Shown: positions 37,556 to 46,609, counted from the stretch's first letter. The stretch is 64,000 bases of DNA from Nonlabens spongiae (GCF_002117125.1 NZ_CP019344.1:3315277-3379276), one strand, 5' to 3'. Numbers and translations: made by a program. The notes: generated by a model not told the origin, from the letters alone.

Positions 37556-38815
37556 ATGTCTTCAATTGATGTGTTTTACGATCGAGCGTTGTTGCTTTAC
37601 CAGCAAGATAGGTACGAGCAATCCTTAGAGCATTTGGGTCAAGCCTTGAGTCAAGATCCCAATAGTATTGCTTGCCTGCACCTCATGGCAGAAGTCCAAC
37701 TCGCCATGGACCGACCCAAGGATGCTAATCAGTCCATCGACAGCGCGATAGGACTTGCACCTGATATCGATGTGTTGTATAGCACTAAGGCTAAAATCAT
37801 GATCGATGTGAATCGTTATGACGAGGCAGAATCCTTGTTAAAACAAGCGATTGAACTCAATCCCGCAAATCCCTATAATATCTCGTTGCTGGCTCAGATC
37901 TCGCTTTCGCGAAAGCGGTATAAAGAAGCAGAAGAACTCTCTGATCGAGCACTTGCCCTGGATCCCGAAAATCTGCTTGCGCTTAATACCAAAAGTACGG
38001 CTCAGCTTAAACAAAACAAGAGACAAGAGGCGGAGGAAACCATGCGTGGGGCGCTGGGGGAGAACCCTGAGAATTCATACACCCACGCGACTTACGGCTG
38101 GAACAGGCTGGAGAGTGGGGATCACAAAACGGCTTTGTCGCATTTTAGAGAGGCGTTGCGCTACAATCCTAACAATGAGTATGCGCAGGCGGGAATGATG
38201 CAAGCTTTGCAGGCGCGGTATTTTGTCTATCGCTGGTTTTTGAGGTATCAATTCTGGATCGGGAATATGGCGGCAAAATACCAATGGGGATTCATCATAG
38301 GTTTTTACTTGCTGACCCGAGTGATCGATTGGGTGTCGCAGCATGTCCCTTTTTTAGAACCCATTTTGACTCCGTTGGTGATTTTAATGGGACTCGTTGC
38401 TTTGAGTACTTGGCTCATAGGGCCGGTTTCTCAATTGCTCTTCAGGTTCAATCCTTTTGCTGAACATTTACTGTCGCCCGAGGAAAAGCGTTCGGTTTGG
38501 TTTACGGGTGTCTTGTTGCTGTTGATGGTAATGAGTTTTGTAGCCTTTTTTGTGACGGCCTCCTATTTATTTATAGCTATTGCTGGTTATTGCTTGATAT
38601 TGATCATCCCATGGAGTCATTTTTACCTCCCGACCAAGCCAAAATATATGATGCCCTTAGCGAGTTTTTTGATGACGGCTGTGGCGATTCTGGCCATTTA
38701 TGAAACGATTCAGAGCAGGGAATTGCTTAATACTTTTGCTACCTCGTTTTTAATTGCGTTTGTAGGTTTTCAGTTTCTGGTTAATGCGGTGATGATAAAG
38801 CGGGATAATATTTAA
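37556..38815 (+). CDS. TPR protein with C-terminal membrane domain
   Basis: A 419-residue protein. Residues 1-220 hold about six TPR units (RALLLYQQDRYEQSLEHLGQALSQ, AESLLKQAIELNPANPY, KTALSHFREALRYNPNNEYA). The rest has about six transmembrane segments starting near residue 245. An exact palindrome copy lies in a TPR helix and is read as SLSRKRYKEAEEL, the third reading frame of the motif, keeping the 34-residue TPR period. It follows the TPR-AAA+ gene at 18 bp on the same strand. Confidence 0.85.
   Translation: MSSIDVFYDRALLLYQQDRYEQSLEHLGQALSQDPNSIACLHLMAEVQLAMDRPKDANQSIDSAIGLAPDIDVLYSTKAKIMIDVNRYDEAESLLKQAIELNPANPYNISLLAQISLSRKRYKEAEELSDRALALDPENLLALNTKSTAQLKQNKRQEAEETMRGALGENPENSYTHATYGWNRLESGDHKTALSHFREALRYNPNNEYAQAGMMQALQARYFVYRWFLRYQFWIGNMAAKYQWGFIIGFYLLTRVIDWVSQHVPFLEPILTPLVILMGLVALSTWLIGPVSQLLFRFNPFAEHLLSPEEKRSVWFTGVLLLLMVMSFVAFFVTASYLFIAIAGYCLILIIPWSHFYLPTKPKYMMPLASFLMTAVAILAIYETIQSRELLNTFATSFLIAFVGFQFLVNAVMIKRDNI
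37902..37917. repeat. Palindrome copy 10, exact (in TPR-membrane gene)
   Basis: Exact CGCTTTCGCGAAAGCG, translated as SLSRKR in a TPR helix. Confidence 0.95.
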
Positions 38816-38868
38816 GCGGAGTTGACAGTTGCTGATTAGTAAGACGATTATCCATAGAAAACTTAGAT

Positions 38869-39042
38869 ATGTTCGGATTATTCAAAAAGAAAAGTCAGTT
38901 GGAGAAGTTACAGGCTCAATATGCAAAGGTAATGGCTGACTATCATAGACTTTCAACAACTGATCGTACCGCAAGTGATGCGGCCTATGCAAAAGCAGAA
39001 AAGCTAGGCAACGAGATTGACGCCCTAGCAGCTGCTAAGTAG
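38869..39042 (+). CDS. Lacal_2735-like small protein
   Basis: A 57-residue protein starting MFGLFKKKSQLEKLQAQYAK and ending EIDALAAAK. The MFGLFKKK start and a single amphipathic helix with a SxxDRxxSDxxYxxAE pattern match a small flavobacterial family I know as Lacal_2735. Function is unknown; an amphipathic N-terminus could contact membranes. Its stop is one base from the stop of the convergent 55-residue membrane protein gene. Confidence 0.75.
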   Translation: MFGLFKKKSQLEKLQAQYAKVMADYHRLSTTDRTASDAAYAKAEKLGNEIDALAAAK

Positions 39043-39043
39043 T

Positions 39044-39211
39044 TTATTTCTCGTCTTTACGCTCCTGCTTTTTGCGCTCCACCGCGTCTCTAAACCTGCG
39101 TCTGGATCTGTTCTTCAGACTGGTGTTTCTGCTTTTGTTCCAGAATATGAAAAATACAAATGCAGCGATGACACCACCTATGTAAAGCCAGTCCCAAGTT
39201 ACTGATTCCAT
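39044..39211 (-). CDS. Small single-pass membrane protein
   Basis: A 55-residue protein: MESVTWDWLYIGGVIAAF leads one transmembrane segment ending FFIFW. A very basic tail follows (KSRNTSLKNRSRRRFRDAV, ERKKQERKDEK). The ATG at 39211 lies 2 bp after the stop of the upstream ABC ATPase gene on the same strand, so it is probably co-translated with it and could be a small partner. It is not a known family to me. The frame, start context and operon spacing are the evidence. Confidence 0.7.
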   Translation of the reverse strand: MESVTWDWLYIGGVIAAFVFFIFWNKSRNTSLKNRSRRRFRDAVERKKQERKDEK

Positions 39212-39213
39212 AT

Positions 39214-39927
39214 CTAGTAAGTTGCTGCCATTTCAGGTTTATTGCGCGTGTCACTTTCTATAATCCCATCTCGCAGTCTTATCACACGGTGGGCATGTTC
39301 TGCGATGTCCTCTTCGTGCGTTACCAGAATCACGGTATTTCCAGCCGCATGAATTTTATCAAATAGCGCCATAATTTCAACGCCTGTTTTTGAGTCTAGG
39401 TTACCCGTAGGTTCGTCGGCGAGAATGATGGATGGTTCATTTACAAGGGCTCGACCTACCGCTACACGTTGCCGCTGACCACCTGAGAGCTGGTTGGGCT
39501 GGTGGTCCATACGGTCTTCCAGTCCCACGCTCTTTAAAACTTCAGAAGCTCTAGCTACGCGATCTTTTTTGGATTTTCCAGCATAGACCATCGGTAGAGC
39601 CACATTATCCAAAGCAGTCGTTCTCGGCAATAGGTTGAAAGTCTGAAATACAAAACCTATTTCTTTATTACGTATTTCGGCAAGTTCATCGTCGCTCAAA
39701 CTGGAGACATCGATACCGTTCAATTTGTAGCTACCTGAAGTAGGAGTATCCAGACAACCCAATAAGTTCATGAAGGTAGATTTACCACTCCCTGATGGTC
39801 CCATGAATGCTACGTAGTCCCCTTTTTTAATGTCCAAGTCGATGCCCTTGAGCACCTTTACCGTTTCCTGACCTAGTTTAAAATTACGCACGATATTGCG
39901 TACCTCGATGACATTCTCCTGATTCAT
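39214..39927 (-). CDS. ABC transporter ATP-binding protein (LolD/MacB type)
   Basis: A 237-residue ATPase with Walker [16 protein letters not shown]-loop [18 protein letters not shown], signature [16 protein letters not shown] and Walker [13 protein letters not shown]. The [11 protein letters not shown] segment and its short length fit the LolD/MacB subfamily, which works with FtsX-like permeases on lipoproteins or substrates at the inner membrane. No permease is adjacent; only the 55-residue membrane protein follows, at 2 bp. Confidence 0.9.
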   Translation of the reverse strand: MNQENVIEVRNIVRNFKLGQETVKVLKGIDLDIKKGDYVAFMGPSGSGKSTFMNLLGCLDTPTSGSYKLNGIDVSSLSDDELAEIRNKEIGFVFQTFNLLPRTTALDNVALPMVYAGKSKKDRVARASEVLKSVGLEDRMDHQPNQLSGGQRQRVAVGRALVNEPSIILADEPTGNLDSKTGVEIMALFDKIHAAGNTVILVTHEEDIAEHAHRVIRLRDGIIESDTRNKPEMAATY

Positions 39928-39978
39928 GGCACTAATTTAAGGATAAGTTGATTGTAGGACGAGCGATGCACTCATAAG

Positions 39979-40764
39979 TTACACCAGTACATGAAATAAC
40001 TGCTGGCGTTGCTCTTTCCTAAAAAACAAAAATCCTAGATCATAAATATCAATTGCCGCCGTGACGCGATCGTGTTTAGTTAATTTGCGCCAAGCAACAT
40101 ACATGTCACGCGACCAGTAAATATCATCTAGAATAACAACGGTGTCGAGATGGGTGTAGGGTAGGAGTTTATTGAAGTATTTGAGCGTTGCATCGCCATC
40201 ATGATGCCCATCCATATAAATCAAATCGTATGTGCCGTGAGGTTTGCTTTTAAGTTTAACATCTAAAAAATTACTGAAAGTACCTTGAATGATATCAACG
40301 TTATTAATGCTGTGCGACAACAAATTGTTCCTAGTGAAATCAGCAACTTCTTTTGAAGCCTCGACGCTGCTGACTTGAACTACCTCGTTAGCTAGTGAAA
40401 ATGCATGTGTTGCCATCCCCAGACTCGTACCCAATTCCAGAACGCGCTTGACTTCAAAGTTACGCGCCACTCGGTAGAGGAGTTTAGACATTTTTGCGCT
40501 GGAACTGTTGTGCTGCAAGATTTTCCGTACCTCTCGATCGTTGGATTTAAATACCCTACTTCCCGCACCGTGATCTTCAATGTGGAGAAGGGTGTTGTTG
40601 TTTTTTACGCTTTCGCGAAAGCGGGACATCAACTCATAATCTTCATAGTATGTGCTGTCTCTCAGGCATTTTTTCTCAAATTGGAATACAAAAGGAGAGT
40701 GGATTCCATGCAAATGGAACGATTTAAAAAGGTGCTGAACGTATTTTGAAGCCTGAAAAATCAC
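39979..40764 (-). CDS. Class I SAM-dependent methyltransferase
   Basis: A 261-residue protein. The SAM-binding motif I is RVLELGTSLGMATHAF, motif II is VSSVEASKEV and a DLIYMDGHHDGDATLKYF segment follows, as in O-methyltransferase-like (catechol type) enzymes. The substrate is unknown. The N-terminal region (SFHLHGIHSPFVFQFEKKC) is typical of a Bacteroidota subgroup. An exact palindrome is read in frame as SRFRESVKNNN. It begins 5 bp after the ABC-F gene stop and is likely in the same transcript. Confidence 0.87.
   Translation of the reverse strand: MIFQASKYVQHLFKSFHLHGIHSPFVFQFEKKCLRDSTYYEDYELMSRFRESVKNNNTLLHIEDHGAGSRVFKSNDREVRKILQHNSSSAKMSKLLYRVARNFEVKRVLELGTSLGMATHAFSLANEVVQVSSVEASKEVADFTRNNLLSHSINNVDIIQGTFSNFLDVKLKSKPHGTYDLIYMDGHHDGDATLKYFNKLLPYTHLDTVVILDDIYWSRDMYVAWRKLTKHDRVTAAIDIYDLGFLFFRKEQRQQLFHVLV
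40608..40623. repeat. Palindrome copy 11, exact (in methyltransferase gene)
   Basis: Exact CGCTTTCGCGAAAGCG, translated as RFRES. Confidence 0.95.
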
Positions 40765-40769
40765 GACTT

Positions 40770-42653
40770 TTAAACGCCTATGGTTTCACTAAGTTCCAAC
40801 CACTCCATCTCAACCTCTTCAAGCGACTCCTTCACTTTTTCCAGCTTGACGGAGTTCTCTGTCATTTGCTGCGTGCTGATCTCTGGATCGAGAAAACTCT
40901 TCTGAAGTGCATCCTTTTCCTCTTCCAGCTTCTTCATCTTGTTCTCTAGTCGGGAGAGTTGCTTCTGCTGATCTCGAGTGGGACCGGTAGCGGTTTTTTG
41001 TGAAATAGATTTTGGCGGCTCAAATTCTTTTTTTGCAGGAATTGATTTCTCATCTTTCTCAAGAGAAATATCGGTGGAGCCTACGTAAGCCCTGAAATCG
41101 CTGTAATTGCCAGGGAAATCTGTAATGGTACCCGAAGTGTTGAATATAAACAGGTGGTCCACGATTTTATCCATAAAGTACCGGTCGTGGCTCACAACGA
41201 TGATACAGCCTGGGAAATCCATCAAAAAATTCTCCAGCACATTGAGTGTGGGAATATCTAGATCATTAGTAGGCTCATCGAGTATCAGGAAATTAGGATT
41301 CTGGATGAGTATGGTACATAGATAAAGTCGTTTGCGCTCGCCACCGCTCAATTTCTCTACATAATCGTGTTTCTTTTTGTTGTCGAAGAGAAAACGCTCT
41401 AGAAGCTGGCTGGCACTTATGATCTTTCCTTTGTTTAAAGGAATGTATTCTCCAGAAGCCTTGATCACATCAATGACTTTCTGTCCTGGCTGAATATCAA
41501 TTCCCTGCTGGGTATAATACCCTATGCTTACGGTTTCACCTACGACTACTTTACCATTATCAGGCGGCAGGTTGCCAGTCAGTAGATTCAGAAATGTGGA
41601 TTTTCCAGTCCCGTTCTTACCTATAATTCCTACTCGTTCTCCCCTTAAAAAATTATAGGAGAAGTTCTCGAAGAGCTTTTTAACACCAAAGGACTTACTG
41701 ATCTTGTGCAGCTCTACGACCTTTGTGCCTAAACGCTCCATGTTGATTTCCAGCTCAACCTTGTGATCTTTGCGGCGGTTCATGGCTGCCTCCTTAATTT
41801 GATAAAAATCGTCTATACGGGATTTGGATTTAGTGGTTCGCGCTTTAGGTTGTCTGCGCATCCATGAAAGCTCCTTTTTGTAAAGTTGTTGGGCTTTCTC
41901 TTGAGTTGTCTGTTCAAGGAGCAAGCGTTCCTCTTTTTTCTCTACGTAGTAAGAGTAATTTCCTTTATAGCTGTATAGATTCCCGTTGTCCAACTCAATA
42001 ATTTCATTACAGACCCGATCTAGGAAGTAGCGATCGTGCGTTACCATAAGAATGGTGTAATCTTCTTGCTTGAAATAGCTTTCCAGCCACTCGATCATTT
42101 CAAGGTCTAGGTGGTTAGTAGGCTCATCCATGATGAGCAACTGAGGATCAGATAGCAGTGCGATTGCCATTGCGACTCTTTTCTTTTGACCACCGCTTAG
42201 TTTTTTGATTTTTACGCTGAGGTCATCAATCCTAAGTTTGGAAAGTATTTGTTTGTATTTGGTCTCAAAATCCCATGCGTTTGCAGCATCCATTTTATCT
42301 AAGGCTGCTTGAAGCGCTTCTGAATCATCTGGATTTTTGATCGCCTTCTCGTACTCATTAATAAGAAGAAGTGTGGGGATATCGCTTTCCAGAATAGCTT
42401 GTTCAACAGTTAATTCTGGACCTAGATCTGGTTCTTGACTCAAATAAGCCATGCGCAGATCATTACGGTAGCTCACCTTACCGTCGTCGGGTTGTTCTTT
42501 TCCAGTTATTATGTGCAATAAAGAAGTCTTCCCAGAACCATTTTTAGCCACAAAACCGATTTTCTGGCCTTGATTGATTCCGAGGGATATATTTTGAAAA
42601 AGATATTTTTCTCCGAAACTGCGCGAGACGTTTTCGACGGTGAGGTAGTTCAT
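40770..42653 (-). CDS. ABC-F family ATPase (Uup-like)
   Basis: A 627-residue soluble protein with two ABC domains in tandem. Walker A motifs are FVAKNGSGKTSLL and IIGKNGTGKSTFL, signatures are KLSGGQKKRVAMA and KLSGGERKRLYLC, and Walker B motifs are LLIMDEPTNHLD and FLILDEPTNDLD. There is no membrane domain. The inter-domain linker is basic (SWMRRQPKARTTKSKSRID) and the C-terminus is a coiled coil (KKLEEEKDALQKSF), both typical of Uup. ABC-F proteins act on ribosomes or DNA rather than in transport. Confidence 0.93.
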   Translation of the reverse strand: MNYLTVENVSRSFGEKYLFQNISLGINQGQKIGFVAKNGSGKTSLLHIITGKEQPDDGKVSYRNDLRMAYLSQEPDLGPELTVEQAILESDIPTLLLINEYEKAIKNPDDSEALQAALDKMDAANAWDFETKYKQILSKLRIDDLSVKIKKLSGGQKKRVAMAIALLSDPQLLIMDEPTNHLDLEMIEWLESYFKQEDYTILMVTHDRYFLDRVCNEIIELDNGNLYSYKGNYSYYVEKKEERLLLEQTTQEKAQQLYKKELSWMRRQPKARTTKSKSRIDDFYQIKEAAMNRRKDHKVELEINMERLGTKVVELHKISKSFGVKKLFENFSYNFLRGERVGIIGKNGTGKSTFLNLLTGNLPPDNGKVVVGETVSIGYYTQQGIDIQPGQKVIDVIKASGEYIPLNKGKIISASQLLERFLFDNKKKHDYVEKLSGGERKRLYLCTILIQNPNFLILDEPTNDLDIPTLNVLENFLMDFPGCIIVVSHDRYFMDKIVDHLFIFNTSGTITDFPGNYSDFRAYVGSTDISLEKDEKSIPAKKEFEPPKSISQKTATGPTRDQQKQLSRLENKMKKLEEEKDALQKSFLDPEISTQQMTENSVKLEKVKESLEEVEMEWLELSETIGV

Positions 42654-42670
42654 GCTTTATTTCTAAGTTA

Positions 42671-42678
42671 CAAAAATA
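42671..42678 (-). promoter_or_regulatory. Bacteroidota -7 box of ABC-F gene
   Basis: TATTTTTG on the minus strand, 17 nt before the ABC-F gene ATG. Confidence 0.45.
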
Positions 42679-42759
42679 GGACATGCCGCAAGCTTTCCAC
42701 GTTAATAGCATTGTCAAAACTTAATGAAACTAATTCCTTAAAGCACAGGACAGAATGTT

Positions 42760-42767
42760 TAGTTTTG
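42760..42767 (+). promoter_or_regulatory. Bacteroidota -7 box of the cysQ-cysC-cysD-cysN operon
   Basis: TAGTTTTG matches TAnnTTTG, 15 nt before the cysQ ATG. Confidence 0.55.
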
Positions 42768-42782
42768 CACAAATTTTAGAAT

Positions 42783-43583
42783 ATGATCTCTGATTTCAAG
42801 CCTTTGGTACTAGAAACAGCCATAAAAGCTGGAGCAGAAATAATGGCTATCTACGATAAGAACGAGCCTATTATAGATAAAAAAGCAGATGATTCGCCAC
42901 TCACTCAAGCTGATTTAAATTCCAATGCGGTAATTGTACAGGCTTTAGAGCAAACGGCAATTCCAGTAATCAGTGAAGAGATCAAAAACTCTGATTATAA
43001 AGCCAGAAAGGACTGGTCTAAGTGTTGGATCGTAGATCCTATGGATGGTACTAAGGAGTTTGTTAATAGAAACGGAGAGTTTACCGTGAACATCGCTCTC
43101 CTAGAAAACGGTGTATTGACCATGGGAGTGATTTATGCTCCAGTCCTTGAAGTTCTTTATTTCACAGGGGAAGGAATGAATCAAGCTTATAAATGCAAAG
43201 TTGATCACAAAAACCCTTTTGATTATCAAGACATAAGAAGTCGCTCCGAAAAGTTAGTGCCCAAAAAAGATGAGAATCGTTTAAAGGTGGTTGCCAGTAA
43301 GTCACATCTTAATCAAGAAACCAAAGATTATATAGCAGAGCTTTCTCAAAATGACAAGCGTGAGCTAGAAACAGTGTCTGTGGGGAGCTCGCTTAAGTTT
43401 TGTCTTGTTGCAGAAGGTACTGCAGAAGTGTACTCTAGGTTTGGTCCAACCATGGAGTGGGACACAGCAGCTGGGCAAGCGATTTGTGAAGCAGCAGGAC
43501 TGAAAGTTGTTTCCCATGAAAAAAATCTACCTTTGCGCTACAATAAGGAGGATTTATACAATCCGTTTTTCATCGTTCACTAA
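42783..43583 (+). CDS. cysQ: 3'(2'),5'-bisphosphate nucleotidase
   Basis: A 266-residue inositol-monophosphatase-fold enzyme. The metal-binding motifs are ISEE, WIVDPMDGTKEFVNRNGEFTVNIAL and late MEWDTAAGQAICEAAG. CysQ hydrolyses PAP, the by-product of PAPS-dependent sulfotransferases, to AMP. It is the first gene of the PAPS-forming operon; DUF2061 follows at 2 bp. Its position with a sulfotransferase 9 kb downstream fits PAP removal during sulfation. Confidence 0.93.
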   Translation: MISDFKPLVLETAIKAGAEIMAIYDKNEPIIDKKADDSPLTQADLNSNAVIVQALEQTAIPVISEEIKNSDYKARKDWSKCWIVDPMDGTKEFVNRNGEFTVNIALLENGVLTMGVIYAPVLEVLYFTGEGMNQAYKCKVDHKNPFDYQDIRSRSEKLVPKKDENRLKVVASKSHLNQETKDYIAELSQNDKRELETVSVGSSLKFCLVAEGTAEVYSRFGPTMEWDTAAGQAICEAAGLKVVSHEKNLPLRYNKEDLYNPFFIVH

Positions 43584-43585
43584 TT

Positions 43586-43828
43586 ATGGGAGTAGCAAGA
43601 AAGAGGCATATTGCCAAAACCATAACTTGGCGCATTATCGCCAGTGTTACCACATTTTTATTAGCCTATTTCTTTTTCAATGAAGATCCTGATGCTATTT
43701 CAAAAGCTTCAGGGGTTGCGATAGCAGAATCTCTGATAAAAATGTTACTGTATTATTATCATGAGCGATTTTGGTACAAATCAAATTTTGGTTTAGATAA
43801 AGAAGATAGAGATTCGGTAAATGATTAA
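43586..43828 (+). CDS. DUF2061 small membrane protein
   Basis: An 80-residue DUF2061 protein. It has RHIAKTITWRIIASVTTFLLAYFFF, a middle SGVAIAESLIKMLLYYYHERFWYK and an acidic C-terminus, so two membrane segments. The family is of unknown function and often sits beside PAPS-forming genes. Here it lies between cysQ (2 bp) and cysC (8-bp overlap), so it is translated with them. A role in sulfate or PAPS handling is an inference. Confidence 0.88.
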   Translation: MGVARKRHIAKTITWRIIASVTTFLLAYFFFNEDPDAISKASGVAIAESLIKMLLYYYHERFWYKSNFGLDKEDRDSVND

Positions 43829-44423
43829 TAAAGAAAATCTTCACGCAACAGATTATTCTGAGCAAGAACAGCTTCGGGCCGTTTTAAAAAATCAAAAACC
43901 TATAGTGTTTTGGTTTACCGGCTTCTCTGGATCTGGGAAGTCGACTATTGCAAAAGCTGCTGAAAGCAAGCTGCAATCACAAGGTTATCACACGTTTGTA
44001 TTGGATGGTGATAATGTTAGGATGGGACTTAATAAAGGACTGGGTTTTGATCAGGAAGGGCGTCGGGAAAACTTAAGAAGAGTTGCTGAGGTTGCTAAAC
44101 TGATGACAGAAGCGGGACTTGTCGTTTTGGCTACATTTGTATCTCCCATGATTGAGCAGAGAAATATGGTGAAGGAAATTGTAGGAGCGTCTCGCTTTCG
44201 CGAAATTTTCATTAATACGCCACTTGAGGAATGTGAAAGTAGGGATGTCAAGGGTTTGTATAAAAAAGCAAGAGCAGGAGAAATACCTAATTTTACTGGA
44301 ATAGGTTCTGAATATCAAGCGCCTTCTAATCCCGAAATTGAAATAAAGACCAAAGATCAGACTGTGGAAGAATCAGTCGATGAATTAATCGAAAAATTAA
44401 TACCATTGATAAGTAATGGATAA
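43821..44423 (+). CDS. cysC: Adenylylsulfate (APS) kinase
   Basis: A 200-residue kinase with the P-loop GFSGSGKST (34-42), DGDNVRMGLNKGLGF, ATFVSPM and INTPLEECESRDVKGLYKKAR. It phosphorylates APS to PAPS. It overlaps the DUF2061 gene by 8 bp and cysD by 8 bp. A half-degenerated palindrome (left half intact) is read as SRFREIF immediately before the conserved INTPLEECE, in place of the usual hydrophobic-acidic residues. Confidence 0.95.
   Translation: MINKENLHATDYSEQEQLRAVLKNQKPIVFWFTGFSGSGKSTIAKAAESKLQSQGYHTFVLDGDNVRMGLNKGLGFDQEGRRENLRRVAEVAKLMTEAGLVVLATFVSPMIEQRNMVKEIVGASRFREIFINTPLEECESRDVKGLYKKARAGEIPNFTGIGSEYQAPSNPEIEIKTKDQTVEESVDELIEKLIPLISNG
44193..44206. repeat. Partial palindrome in cysC
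   Basis: CGCTTTCGCGAAAT: left half intact, right half decayed after GAAA; encodes SRFRE. Confidence 0.65.
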
Positions 44424-45321
44424 GTACTATTTAGATTATTTAAGCGAGCTTGAAGCCGAGGCGATTTACGTGATACGTGAAGTCTGGGCTCAATTTAATA
44501 AACCTGTTATTTTATTTAGCGGAGGTAAGGATAGCATCCTTGTTACTCATTTGGCTAAAAAAGCATTCTACCCTGCTAAGATACCATTTGCCTTAATGCA
44601 CGTGGACACAGGGCATAACTTCCCTGAAACAATAGCATTTAGAGATGAAATCGCTAAAAAACTTGAGGTAGAACTAATTGTTGCAAAGGTTCAAGACAGT
44701 ATTGATAAAGGTCGTGTAGCTGAGGAGAAAGGTAAAAATGCGACACGTAATGCCCTACAAATTACTACTCTGCTGGATGCCATTGAAGAACATAAGATCG
44801 ATTGTGCATTAGGAGGTGCACGACGTGATGAGGAAAAAGCAAGAGCTAAAGAAAGATTTTTTTCTCACAGGGATGATTTTGGTCAGTGGGATCCAAAAAA
44901 TCAAAGACCTGAGTTGTGGAACTTGTTAAATGGTAATCACTTTGAGGGGGAGCATTTCAGAGCTTTTCCTATTAGTAACTGGACTGAACTCGATGTGTGG
45001 AACTACATATGTCGTGAGAATATTGAAATACCTAGCCTATATCTAGCCCATGAACGTAAAATGGTCTGGCGTAACGATACTTGGTTGCCGTACTCTGAAT
45101 ACCTGCAAGACGTTAATGATGAGGATATAGTGACTAAACGAGTTCGTTTTAGAACTTTAGGAGATATTACTATTACTGGTGCGATAGAATCTGATTGTGA
45201 TACTACGGAGAAAATCGCTATGGAGGTCGCGTCTATGAAAATGACTGAGCGTGGTAATAGAAGTGATGACAAGCGTTCAGAAAGTGCAATGGAGGATAGA
45301 AAAAAACAAGGTTACTTTTAA
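44416..45321 (+). CDS. cysD: Sulfate adenylyltransferase subunit 2
   Basis: A 301-residue PP-loop ATPase. LFSGGKDS (33-40) is the pyrophosphate-binding loop. MHVDTGHNFPETIAFRDE, GARRDEEKARAKERFFSHRD and WTELDVWNYI are CysD signatures. With CysN it forms APS from sulfate and ATP. It overlaps cysC by 8 bp and precedes cysN by 9 bp. The C-terminal KRSESAMEDRKKQGYF is the usual end. Confidence 0.96.
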   Translation: MDKYYLDYLSELEAEAIYVIREVWAQFNKPVILFSGGKDSILVTHLAKKAFYPAKIPFALMHVDTGHNFPETIAFRDEIAKKLEVELIVAKVQDSIDKGRVAEEKGKNATRNALQITTLLDAIEEHKIDCALGGARRDEEKARAKERFFSHRDDFGQWDPKNQRPELWNLLNGNHFEGEHFRAFPISNWTELDVWNYICRENIEIPSLYLAHERKMVWRNDTWLPYSEYLQDVNDEDIVTKRVRFRTLGDITITGAIESDCDTTEKIAMEVASMKMTERGNRSDDKRSESAMEDRKKQGYF

Positions 45322-45330
45322 GAGATAAAA

Positions 45331-46587
45331 ATGAATTTAGATAAAAACCAGTTACTTAGATTCACCACAGCTGGAAGTGTTGATGATGGAAAAAGTACCT
45401 TGATAGGTCGATTGCTTTACGATTCAAAATCCATTTTTGAGGATCAAATTGATTCCATCAAGAATACTAGCTCTCAGAAGGGTCTGGATGATATAGATCT
45501 CGCATTATTCACTGATGGATTAAGGGATGAGCGTGAGCAAGGTATCACTATAGACGTTGCTTATAGATACTTCACAACGCCTAAACGAAAGTTTATAATA
45601 GCGGATACTCCTGGACATATTCAGTACACGAGAAATATGGTTACCGGAGCGTCAACTGCAAATGCCGCCTTAATATTGATCGATGCTAGGCACGGTGTGA
45701 TTGAGCAGACTAAGAGGCACGCTTTTATTGCGAGCTTGTTGAATATCCCGCACATCATTGTGTGTATTAATAAAATGGATTTAGTAAGCTTTCGCGAAAG
45801 CGTGTATGATCAAATTGTTGCAGATTTCAATGATTTTGCTTCAAAAATGCTAACCCGAGACGTGAAGTTTATCCCTATGAGTGCCTTGATGGGTGACAAT
45901 GTGGTAAACAGATCAGAAAATATGCCTTGGTATCAAGCCGCACCTTTACTTTACACATTGGAGCATCTGCATATAAGCAGTGATGTCAATAAGATAGATG
46001 TACGTTTTCCTATTCAAACTGTGATAAGACCGCAACGTGAAGGTTTTGTGGATTACAGGGGTTATGCAGGCCGTTTAGCAAGCGGTGTGTTACGAGTTGG
46101 AGATGAGGTGACTGCCTTGCCTTCAGGATTTAATAGTAAGGTTAAATCCATTAATTCAGGTACGGAGGAGGTGACTGAAGCTTTTGCTCCTATGTCAATT
46201 GCTGTTACACTTGAAGACGATATAGACATAAGTCGCGGTGGGATGATTGTGCGCAGCAATAATAAACCTGAAGTGCTCCAGCAGTTTGATGTCATGATAT
46301 GCTGGTTAAACGAGAAGAAATCTCAGATTAGGAAGAAGTACAAAGTGTTGCACGCTAATAATGAGCAACAAGCCATGATCTCTAATTGTGTCTATAAAAT
46401 CGACATTGAGACCTTGAAGCGTGATAGTGAAGCAACTGACTTTACGATGAATGAGATAGGTCGAGTGACTATTAAAACGAGTAAATCCATGCTCATTGAT
46501 GGCTATAGGGAAAACCGCACTACAGGTAGCTTGATTCTCATAGATCCAGACACCAATGAGACGGTCGCAGCAGGAATGATTGTTTAA
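45331..46587 (+). CDS. cysN: Sulfate adenylyltransferase subunit 1 (GTPase)
   Basis: A 418-residue EF-Tu-like GTPase. G1 is AGSVDDGKSTLIG (14-26), G3 is ADTPGHIQYTRNM and G4 is INKMDL. The switch DEREQGITIDVAYRYF precedes the beta-barrel domains. GTP hydrolysis drives APS formation by CysD. There is no fused APS kinase, consistent with the separate cysC. A 15/16 palindrome is read in frame as SFRESVYDQ right after NKMDLV, at the same length as ordinary CysN proteins. Confidence 0.95.
   Translation: MNLDKNQLLRFTTAGSVDDGKSTLIGRLLYDSKSIFEDQIDSIKNTSSQKGLDDIDLALFTDGLRDEREQGITIDVAYRYFTTPKRKFIIADTPGHIQYTRNMVTGASTANAALILIDARHGVIEQTKRHAFIASLLNIPHIIVCINKMDLVSFRESVYDQIVADFNDFASKMLTRDVKFIPMSALMGDNVVNRSENMPWYQAAPLLYTLEHLHISSDVNKIDVRFPIQTVIRPQREGFVDYRGYAGRLASGVLRVGDEVTALPSGFNSKVKSINSGTEEVTEAFAPMSIAVTLEDDIDISRGGMIVRSNNKPEVLQQFDVMICWLNEKKSQIRKKYKVLHANNEQQAMISNCVYKIDIETLKRDSEATDFTMNEIGRVTIKTSKSMLIDGYRENRTTGSLILIDPDTNETVAAGMIV
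45787..45802. repeat. Palindrome copy 12, one mismatch (in cysN)
   Basis: AGCTTTCGCGAAAGCG, 15 of 16 matching, encoding SFRES just after the G4 motif. It is the last full-size copy before the polysaccharide locus. Confidence 0.85.
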
Positions 46588-46609
46588 AAGAAGAGTTCAG
46601 TTTTTAAGC

